Source: Actinomycetes bacterium (lineage in GTDB: Bacteria; Actinomycetota; Humimicrobiia; Humimicrobiales; Humimicrobiaceae). Taken from it: a stretch of 6,794 nucleotides of DNA. Of this stretch, positions 1 through 5,466 are shown piece after piece (within the stretch, counting starts at the first letter, position 1; each line of letters opens with the position of its first letter). A program made the position numbers and the translations under genes. The notes beneath the pieces are model-generated. The model searched no databases and was not told where the DNA came from. It was given only the letters and a program-made list of their open reading frames with translations. The DNA is taken from positions 1 to 6,794 of the forward strand of contig JAUVXY010000075.1 of assembly GCA_030603375.1 (NCBI GenBank), read 5' to 3'.

Positions 1-663
1 CAAATTTTTTATACAAAACTCAAGCATAAACTCACCAATGTTATTAATCAATGTTTCAGCATATTTTTTATTTGAAACCAGATCCATCAGCATTTTATCC
101 ATCCCTCTTAAATAGATAGATGTCATAAACAAACTATTCATGCAGCTGGTGTTTAAAAAATATATGTCTGATCGCTTAAAATCTGCTAACTTTATCTCAT
201 CCTGCTTATCTTCACTACTGTATATAACTGCTTCTGAATTATTTTTATATGTGCTAAAGTCAAACCACTCAAGTTTTGGATAATTGTAGTTTTTAACATC
301 CTCTATGCTATCACTGCTATACAATGGCGGATTTTTTGAAAAAACAATTTCTCTTGTGCCTCCTGTGTAAATTTCTACTGGTTTTATGCCCCAAACATTA
401 AACCTGTTAATCTCAAAAATAGTGCCGAAATCAGGGCCGATATACTTTGGAAAATAAGTTGTGAAGGCTCCAAGAGTTTCTCCATCTGAAAAATTATCTG
501 CGCCTATTAACTTCGTTAGTTCTGCCCAGTCATCTTTTATATTACCAAGGTTAAAATATTCTATCAGACTGTTATTTACATGCGGTTCTCCCCTATACAT
601 CATAGGAACCCTGCTTATAGGATTATGCTTGATAGAATTTGTAATTAATTTCTTTGCGTCCAT
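1..663 (-). CDS. Uroporphyrinogen decarboxylase (URO-D) superfamily protein, C-terminus cut off by window edge
   Basis: The minus strand is open for 221 codons from an ATG at 663 to the left edge, without a stop, so the gene is partial. Family members are usually about 330-380 residues. Seen: an N-terminal NPISRVPM segment (residues 14-21), GADNFSDGETLGAF (54-67), WGIK (91-94), TGGTRE (100-105), a YPKLEWFDF segment (128-136), and LRGMDKMLMDL (185-195), the typical URO-D block before the C-terminal half. It lacks the Arg-rich N-terminal signature of true HemE, so haem synthesis is unlikely. It resembles the large uncharacterised URO-D-like group, which also includes the corrinoid-linked methyltransferases MtaA and CmuA. 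It starts 23 bases after the deaminase-like gene with only a weak ribosome site (GTAAAG), so translational coupling is likely. As the distal gene of a sugar operon, its role is unknown; methyl transfer is only one possibility. Confidence 0.85.
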   Translation of the reverse strand, partial: MDAKKLITNSIKHNPISRVPMMYRGEPHVNNSLIEYFNLGNIKDDWAELTKLIGADNFSDGETLGAFTTYFPKYIGPDFGTIFEINRFNVWGIKPVEIYTGGTREIVFSKNPPLYSSDSIEDVKNYNYPKLEWFDFSTYKNNSEAVIYSSEDKQDEIKLADFKRSDIYFLNTSCMNSLFMTSIYLRGMDKMLMDLVSNKKYAETLINNIGEFMLEFCIKNL

Positions 664-686
664 ATTAATCTTTACTTTTTTATATG

Positions 687-1601
687 CTACTTTGGACCTA
701 CTTTTACAGGGCTTGCAGTCAACTCGTCTGCAATAAAAAATACGGTTTCCTTAGGATTTTCATGAAGCTGCAGCAATGTAACAGGACGATCAAGCGTTGG
801 AGGATGCATGCATGCAATTCTAAAAGTCGCAAGCTGCCAGTTTAAATCTCCTCCGTCACAGTAAAGTTCTATTCTTTTTGCACCCATTATGGATCTCATT
901 CCAATAGTTACCGCTTTCGGAGGAAGGCCATAACAATTTCCACCTATTCCGCACAAGCTGTTTATCACAAAAGTATCAGAATTTAGCTCAACAACTCTCG
1001 TTTTTGAATTTAAGAATTTTTCAATTGTCATCCTGCGATAATAAGTATCGTAGGGCTCATTAAAAGCAACATGTCCGTGATATCCAATCCCGCCGTAGCA
1101 GACGTCTATACCGCCCAATTCTTCTATTTTGCTGTCATTATAGTCTAAATTACATGGATTGGGCCATACCACTTGCTCTGGGTTTAGTCCCAGGCTGCTG
1201 TCAAGCAGGCCAAATAAATTTTTATCCATATAACCAGCAAAACTCATCAGGTGAGATTTTGGCACTACCCTGCTTTCCCAGTCCAGATACTCATCCATAA
1301 AAAATATCCATACCCCTTTTAAACTTATCTTTTCTTTGTTGCATATATCTGCAAGTATAGGGTACTGCGGAGTTGGCCCGACAGGAATGATCATTTTTGT
1401 AAGCTTTCCTTCCATATTATTCTTAGCTATTAGACCGGCTATTGATCCAGCCATCTTGCTATACAAAATATGTGTGTCCTTAACTATTTCTACCTTAACA
1501 TCACTGTAGCTGTCAATTTCCCCGGCTGGAATTGACATAATTTCTCTAAAATCCTCATCACTGACAGTCTGGTGAGTTGTAATACTTTTAAAACTGCTCA
1601 T
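687..1601 (-). CDS. Divergent NagB-like amino-sugar deaminase/isomerase
   Basis: A 304-residue protein of the glucosamine-6-phosphate deaminase/isomerase family, somewhat longer than E. coli NagB (266). The start is ATG at 1601 with GGAGG 4 bases upstream. Seen: a substrate-loop equivalent IPVGPTP (72-78), FMDEY (101-105), GGIGYHGHVAFNEP (170-183), AVTIGMRSIM (230-239) and LLQLH (276-280). In NagB the MDE aspartate is the proton-transfer residue, and Asp141-His143-Glu148 assist ring opening; here the equivalents are D103, H175, H177 and E182, so Asp141 is replaced. Gapless local alignment to remembered E. coli NagB places L216 at Arg172 and L253 at Lys208, the phosphate-binding residues. The loop GGTP is GPTP here. 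The fold call is firm. Activity on glucosamine 6-phosphate is doubtful, and a non-phosphorylated amino sugar (or a lactone) is a reasonable alternative. It follows the oxidoreductase gene by 87 bases. Confidence 0.88.
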   Translation of the reverse strand: MSSFKSITTHQTVSDEDFREIMSIPAGEIDSYSDVKVEIVKDTHILYSKMAGSIAGLIAKNNMEGKLTKMIIPVGPTPQYPILADICNKEKISLKGVWIFFMDEYLDWESRVVPKSHLMSFAGYMDKNLFGLLDSSLGLNPEQVVWPNPCNLDYNDSKIEELGGIDVCYGGIGYHGHVAFNEPYDTYYRRMTIEKFLNSKTRVVELNSDTFVINSLCGIGGNCYGLPPKAVTIGMRSIMGAKRIELYCDGGDLNWQLATFRIACMHPPTLDRPVTLLQLHENPKETVFFIADELTASPVKVGPK

Positions 1602-1688
1602 ATTTCCTCCGCATTGTTTTAATTTTAGTTTTATTTATCATTAATCTACTAAATCTATCCTGGCTCTTATTGTATTTTATTTTCTCCA

Positions 1689-2696
1689 TTATATTTTAAT
1701 AGTCTTTCCTTCTTTTGCTGATTTAGTTGCTGCAAGCGCTAGTTCCAGAGCATTTCTGCCATCCTCTAAGGTAGCAATCTCAATATCCTTATTATTCTCA
1801 AGGCAATCAATAAAATATTTACATTCTAATAAATATCCGTCTTCCTGTTCTACTTTTGGTTCATCAATTGAACCATCGGATTTGTAAACCGTTAGATTTG
1901 CCTTCTGAGATCTTTCTTCAATGTTTTTGCCGGCTCTGAATATCCATTCAATAGAACCTTTCTCACAAAGTATTCTCAAAACCATTGTAAATGGGAAGGA
2001 GCCGCTAAACCCCCATCCACCTTCAGCTAAACCAGATTTACCATTTGCAAATTCTATATTTGTAGCAATATGCACCAGCCCTCCAAGCTTTTCATTATAT
2101 ACGCCTTGTGCTTTAACCAAAGACGGTTTTCCAAACAGCCATATAAGATAATCCAGATCATGTATGTGAAGATCTATTGATGCTCCACCGCTATATTTCT
2201 CATTGAAACCCCAGTTTCCTTCATGCCAGTCAGGAGTGACAGCCAGTCTTTCACAAAAAGCATGCAGTGGTTCCCCAAGTTGTCCGCTGTCAACAATTTC
2301 TTTTGCTTTAGCGTATTCCGGCCAAAATCTTATAACATGGCCGACCATAGCTTTTACTTTATTTTTCTTTACTGCTTCTATTATCCTGCCAGCATTTTCT
2401 AAAGATAGTGCCAATGGTTTTTCACAGAATATGTTTTTTCCGGCGTTTGCTGCCTTTATTGCCATTTCGGTATGTAAAAATGTAGGAGTACAAATATCAA
2501 TGCTATCCACATTTTCGCTCTTAATTAAATCATCTAGATTTGCATAAAAAGCAGCACCAAATTTTTTAGCAAATTTTTTACCTTTTTTCTCTACATTATC
2601 AACTATTGCTATAATATCAGCATTATCTATCTGTCTGTAGCTATTGGCATGCACCTCACCAATAAATCCAGCACCAACTATAGCAACTTTTATCAT
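1689..2696 (-). CDS. Gfo/Idh/MocA family NAD(P)-dependent sugar oxidoreductase
   Basis: A 335-residue cytoplasmic dehydrogenase of normal family length. The N-terminal Rossmann domain has the dinucleotide motif GAGFIG (8-13), and Asp33 at the end of the second strand favours NAD over NADP. CTPTFLH (69-75) and CEKPLA (91-96) follow; Lys93 of EKP is the usual catalytic lysine. The C-terminal substrate domain carries GGASIDLHIHDLDYL (170-184), with Asp175 and His179 spaced like the Asp/His pair of inositol dehydrogenase, so the catalytic triad looks complete. The family oxidises or reduces a hydroxyl/keto carbon of sugars, inositols or their derivatives; the exact substrate cannot be read from sequence. 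The start is ATG at 2696 behind AGGAGGGG at 2701-2708. Its neighbour upstream is a TIM-barrel isomerase, a pairing well known from inositol (IolG with IolE/IolI) and 3-keto-sugar clusters. Confidence 0.95.
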   Translation of the reverse strand: MIKVAIVGAGFIGEVHANSYRQIDNADIIAIVDNVEKKGKKFAKKFGAAFYANLDDLIKSENVDSIDICTPTFLHTEMAIKAANAGKNIFCEKPLALSLENAGRIIEAVKKNKVKAMVGHVIRFWPEYAKAKEIVDSGQLGEPLHAFCERLAVTPDWHEGNWGFNEKYSGGASIDLHIHDLDYLIWLFGKPSLVKAQGVYNEKLGGLVHIATNIEFANGKSGLAEGGWGFSGSFPFTMVLRILCEKGSIEWIFRAGKNIEERSQKANLTVYKSDGSIDEPKVEQEDGYLLECKYFIDCLENNKDIEIATLEDGRNALELALAATKSAKEGKTIKI

Positions 2697-2751
2697 CTTT
2701 CCCCTCCTAAAAAATTAGTGAATAAACTAGAAACTATTTTTACACATTTTA

Positions 2752-2788
2752 AAGGATTAACATTTATTTTTTGCTAATCCTTGCTAAT
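2752..2788 (-). promoter_or_regulatory. Inverted repeat plus tandem ATTAGCAA repeat in the longest intergenic gap
   Basis: The 144-base gap before the oxidoreductase gene is the longest in the cluster. It holds perfect 8-base inverted arms, plus-strand AAGGATTA (2752-2759) and TAATCCTT (2775-2782), with a 15-base spacer. Overlapping this is a direct repeat TTGCTAAT (2771-2778 and 2781-2788) with a 10-base period, about one helical turn. In the transcript the arms could form a hairpin some 55 bases ahead of the oxidoreductase start. No U-tract follows, so a strong terminator is unlikely. An operator, an internal regulatory point or an RNA-processing/stability hairpin is possible. No convincing -35/-10 pair was found here. 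Confidence 0.3.
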
Positions 2789-2840
2789 ATGATTTCTCTT
2801 TTTTAAATATTTCTTCAAATTGTACTGGCTGACAGCCTAT

Positions 2841-3650
2841 CTATTGTACATATCCAAAGCCCTTTAAAAAATCATATGATTTTTTTACTGCTTTATTGAT
2901 CTCTTCTAAAGATCTTTTTTTACCATCAAATTCTATTTCAACACTAATTGGACCAGCGTAATCTTTTATTAGATTGAAAACTTTCTTAAAATCTATAATC
3001 CCTTCACCAAGAGCCGGAAAGTTCCAATCCTGAAACTTTCCTGTACCATGGTCTTTTAAATGAACAAAGCCCATAACAGGCAGTGCATATTTCAGGTCTT
3101 CTTCAGGCCTTACTCCTCCAAAATAGACTACATTGGCTGTATCATAATTTAATTTGACATTTGGATGACCTGCCTTTTTTATTATCTGCGCTCCTATTTT
3201 ACCGGTATTGCACCAGCCACCGTGCATTTCAAGACAAACAGTAATACCTTTGTCCTCTGCATAATCTCCCAATTCTTTTATTATTGAGTAAAACTTCTTT
3301 TCGTCTTTCTTAGTCTTTACCTCTCCTGTATCAGTAGTCACAAATTTAACTCCTGCAAGACCTGCAAAATCTAAAACCTTCTTAAAATTATCAACACAGT
3401 TTTCTTTCATAAGGCGGGTATGGCCAGCAACACAATACATTGTAAGCCCATATTTGTTAACCATGTTTAGAACACCGTCTACAGATTCCTTATCCACTCT
3501 CTCCTCAGGTCTTGGCAATATATGTTCAAAATAACTTGGAGCTGATGCCAGCTCAACATATTTAAAACCTGCTCCTGATATACCTTCTAGCGCTTCTTCT
3601 GCATTAAAATTAGGATAGGTAGATGTAACTACACCAACTTTATTTTTCAT
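2841..3650 (-). CDS. Xylose-isomerase-like TIM-barrel sugar isomerase/epimerase (AP endonuclease 2 family)
   Basis: A 269-residue protein typical in length for the sugar phosphate isomerase/epimerase (IolE/IolI/YcjR-like) family. Seen: an opening strand KVGVVTSTYP (4-13), GFKYVELAS (28-36), VCLEMHGG (138-145) with the first metal ligand Glu141, VKLNYDTAN (165-173) with Asp170, FVHLKDHGTG (195-204) with His197, and ISVEIEFDG (235-243) giving a fourth acidic ligand (Glu238 or Glu240). This is the expected divalent-metal set for isomerisation or epimerisation through an enediolate, or for dehydration of a keto-sugar as in IolE. Start: ATG at 3650 with GGGGAG six bases upstream. The Gfo/Idh/MocA gene follows after 144 bases, suggesting the two act on the same or consecutive intermediates. 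Substrate unknown. A DNA-repair endonuclease IV role is unlikely given length and context. Confidence 0.9.
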   Translation of the reverse strand: MKNKVGVVTSTYPNFNAEEALEGISGAGFKYVELASAPSYFEHILPRPEERVDKESVDGVLNMVNKYGLTMYCVAGHTRLMKENCVDNFKKVLDFAGLAGVKFVTTDTGEVKTKKDEKKFYSIIKELGDYAEDKGITVCLEMHGGWCNTGKIGAQIIKKAGHPNVKLNYDTANVVYFGGVRPEEDLKYALPVMGFVHLKDHGTGKFQDWNFPALGEGIIDFKKVFNLIKDYAGPISVEIEFDGKKRSLEEINKAVKKSYDFLKGFGYVQ

Positions 3651-3721
3651 TTTCCTCTCCCCATATAAATAAGATAATAAAATTTAGTAATTTTTAAAGT
3701 GCACATTTATCCTCAAAACAG

Positions 3722-4423
3722 CTAAGGCAGTATTCTTTTAGTAAGGCCCTTGGGGTACATTTTCTGCTGCGTGAAGGCTTCTGCATGGGGAACTCCGGCT
3801 TGAAAACCCCTGTATTTTGCAACAGTCCTTATAAATTCGGCAGCATCAGTATTGTGCATTTCTTTTAAAAAGCCTAACTGCGACTCCATTTTTAACATCA
3901 TGCTCACTTTATCGCCTATAGTCTCAGAAATATCAACGTACTCATTGGGAATAAAATTAACTCCAGCTAAAGTATCCATATAGTATAGTGCTGGAATTTT
4001 ACTGGTGCCTGGATAATTAGTTTCCCATAACTTTATACATGCTAAATAAGTAGCTTCAAATACTAATTTGCTTATATTTATATGATCGGAATGATAATCA
4101 CCTGGAGAATGGGTAATTATAAGATCAGGATCAGATTGCCTGATTATATCAATCACCTGTACTCTTGATTTAAGATCTACCACTACTTCTCCATCTGCAA
4201 ATCCACCCCAGATTGACCTGGCACCTATTACTCCTGCTGATGCTATGGCTTCCTTTCTTCTAATTCTGGCTATTTCTTCAGAAGAATACTCAAGACTGCC
4301 TTTGTTACCATTACACGCATGGCAAATAGTAACCTCATCACCTCTTTTTCTATACAAGGCCAGAGTTCCGGCACAGAGCAGTTCAATATCATCAGGATGT
4401 GCGCCAATTGCCAAAACTTTCAT
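3722..4423 (-). CDS. PIG-L/LmbE family zinc-dependent N-deacetylase
   Basis: A 233-residue protein from the ATG at 4423. This start is preferred over an in-frame GTG at 4432, which lies inside the AGGAG ribosome site; from the ATG that site is 8 bases upstream. Seen: N-terminal KVLAIGAHPDDIE (2-14), with His9 and Asp12 as metal ligands and Asp11 as the usual catalytic base, then the HSDH motif in SPGDYHSDHIN, which supplies the third zinc ligand. Family members remove N-acetyl groups from GlcNAc derivatives (PIG-L, MshB, BshB) and from other amides. No signal peptide is visible, so it should act in the cytoplasm. It lies between the transporter and the sugar-modifying enzymes, which suggests that it deacetylates an imported N-acetyl sugar before deamination. 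Length is close to BshB1 of bacillithiol synthesis, but no BshA or BshC is present, so a catabolic role is more likely. Confidence 0.92.
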   Translation of the reverse strand: MKVLAIGAHPDDIELLCAGTLALYRKRGDEVTICHACNGNKGSLEYSSEEIARIRRKEAIASAGVIGARSIWGGFADGEVVVDLKSRVQVIDIIRQSDPDLIITHSPGDYHSDHINISKLVFEATYLACIKLWETNYPGTSKIPALYYMDTLAGVNFIPNEYVDISETIGDKVSMMLKMESQLGFLKEMHNTDAAEFIRTVAKYRGFQAGVPHAEAFTQQKMYPKGLTKRILP

Positions 4424-4431
4424 TTTTAACA

Positions 4432-4436
4432 CTCCT
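4432..4436 (-). promoter_or_regulatory. Ribosome binding site deciding the deacetylase start
   Basis: AGGAG on the minus strand, 8 bases before ATG at 4423. The alternative GTG at 4430-4432 shares its first G with this site and so cannot use it. This fixes the shorter N-terminus, beginning MKVLAIG, which also matches where the family normally starts. Confidence 0.8.
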
Positions 4437-4441
4437 TTTTA

Positions 4442-4459
4442 AATTTATATCTATAAATT
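4442..4459 (-). repeat. AT-only palindrome upstream of the deacetylase gene
   Basis: Two perfect 8-base arms, AATTTATA and TATAAATT, separated by TC, lie in the 47-base gap between the permease and deacetylase genes, just upstream of the deacetylase ribosome site. The symmetric, near-continuous form resembles an operator half-site pair, or a weak RNA hairpin that could modulate the transporter/enzyme ratio. In DNA this AT-rich it could be chance, and a two-base loop is poor for an RNA hairpin. There is no adjacent GC-rich stem or U-tract, so it is not a normal terminator. Confidence 0.25.
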
Positions 4460-4470
4460 AAATATTTTAT

Positions 4471-5466
4471 TTATTCTCTTCTCATTCTTCCAATATTACT
4501 AACAACAGTAGCAATTACAATTACTGCTCCTAAAAATATGGTTTGCATATACGAAGAAACACCTACAATATTCATAGCATTGTACATAATACCCAAAAGT
4601 AATACGCCAAAAAAAGCTCCAACCAGGCTTCCTCTGCCGCCTTCGAATGTTATGCCTCCAATTATACAGGCAGCAAGCGCCTGCAGCTCGTAACCTGTCC
4701 CGCTATCTGCGCGAACCATTCCTAACCTTGATGCAAGAACTAACCCGGCTAATCCTGCCATCAATCCGCTTAATGTATAAATAGAAATAATATGCAGATC
4801 GACATTTATGCCAGAAAGAAAGGCCGCCTGGACATTGCCTCCAATTGCATTAAGCCTCCTGCCATATTTTGTATATTTTCTAAGTAAATACGCAAAAGCA
4901 AATATAAGTAAGTATACTATTATAGTGAATGGAACGGGTCCTATTTTTGCTCTGCCTAAAAATTCAAAATTACCTCCTAACGCAAGAGGCCTGCCCCTGG
5001 ATGCAATAAGCGCAATGCCATAGAAAACATACATCATTCCTATCGTTATAATTAGGGGTGTGACTTTACTTTTAGAAATAATAAATCCGTTTACAAAACC
5101 TGCAAAAATAGAAATTGTAAGAACTACTGCTACAGACAAAGCAATGCTGTAACCTGAAAGTACCATTTTTACAAATACTATCCCAACAAGACCTGCCATA
5201 TTGCCGATTGATATGTCCAAACCCCCGGATACCATTAGAAGGGCCATGCACATTGTTAAAATACCCAATACTGATATCTGCTGTGTAATGTTAAAAAAAT
5301 TCCTGACAGTTAAAAAATTTGGATTTAGCATCGTAGCTGCTACTGACACAATAATAATAACCAGTATCAAATAACTAGTCTGGTTTTTAAAAACTCCAAG
5401 CTTCTTTCCAGTAGAATTTTTATTACTTATTTTCTGATTTATTTCTTTCTTTTTTAACACGTTCAT
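4471..5466 (-). CDS. Simple-sugar ABC transporter permease (RbsC-type, BPD_transp_2 family)
   Basis: A 331-residue integral membrane protein forming the channel of a ribose/galactoside/autoinducer-type importer, usual in length. A lysine/asparagine-rich cytoplasmic tail (1-30) precedes roughly nine or ten hydrophobic segments, the first at about 31-47. Family signatures seen: SGGLDISIGNMAGL (80-93), GRRLNAIGGN (202-211) with SGI (218-220) forming the coupling region that contacts the ATPase, and ACIIGGITFEGGRGS (266-280). Its ATG overlaps the ATPase stop as ATGA (5463-5466), with AGGGGG three bases before the start, so the two subunits are translationally coupled. Substrate specificity cannot be read from the permease; the following deacetylase and NagB-like genes point to an amino-sugar derivative. 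No periplasmic or lipoprotein binding subunit is present in the window. Confidence 0.95.
   Translation of the reverse strand: MNVLKKKEINQKISNKNSTGKKLGVFKNQTSYLILVIIIVSVAATMLNPNFLTVRNFFNITQQISVLGILTMCMALLMVSGGLDISIGNMAGLVGIVFVKMVLSGYSIALSVAVVLTISIFAGFVNGFIISKSKVTPLIITIGMMYVFYGIALIASRGRPLALGGNFEFLGRAKIGPVPFTIIVYLLIFAFAYLLRKYTKYGRRLNAIGGNVQAAFLSGINVDLHIISIYTLSGLMAGLAGLVLASRLGMVRADSGTGYELQALAACIIGGITFEGGRGSLVGAFFGVLLLGIMYNAMNIVGVSSYMQTIFLGAVIVIATVVSNIGRMRRE

Noticed and set aside
1..663. Assignment of the left-edge gene as haem-pathway HemE
   Set aside because: The HemE N-terminal Arg/Gly signature is missing and no haem genes are adjacent.
461..736. Plus-strand open frame of 91 codons
   Set aside because: It lies opposite the URO-D-like gene and the end of the NagB-like gene, both strongly supported by family motifs, and has no recognisable family of its own.
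1921..2547. Two plus-strand open frames of 76 and 114 codons
   Set aside because: Both are antisense to the Gfo/Idh/MocA gene and only reflect its codon pattern; their translations show no domain or convincing ribosome site.
2827..2837. GGCT-GAC-AGCC mini-hairpin as a terminator after the isomerase gene
   Set aside because: The stem is only four pairs and no U-tract follows it on the transcribed strand.
2819..2849. Direct repeat ATTGTAC (2819-2825 and 2843-2849) around the isomerase stop
   Set aside because: Seven bases only, and one copy lies within coding sequence; likely chance.
3679..3694. AAAATT-TAGT-AATTTT hairpin between isomerase and deacetylase genes
   Set aside because: All-AT six-base stem, expected by chance at this composition, with no supporting context.
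3722..4423. Assignment of the deacetylase as BshB of bacillithiol synthesis
   Set aside because: Length and HPDD motif fit, but no bacillithiol gene is nearby and the context is a sugar transporter and catabolic enzymes.
4421..4432. GTG start at 4432 for the deacetylase, adding three residues
   Set aside because: The GTG overlaps the AGGAG ribosome site, which is correctly spaced for the ATG at 4423.
4245..5023. Plus-strand open frames of 65 and 71 codons (4245-4442 and 4808-5023)
   Set aside because: They are antisense to the deacetylase and permease genes and have no supporting features.
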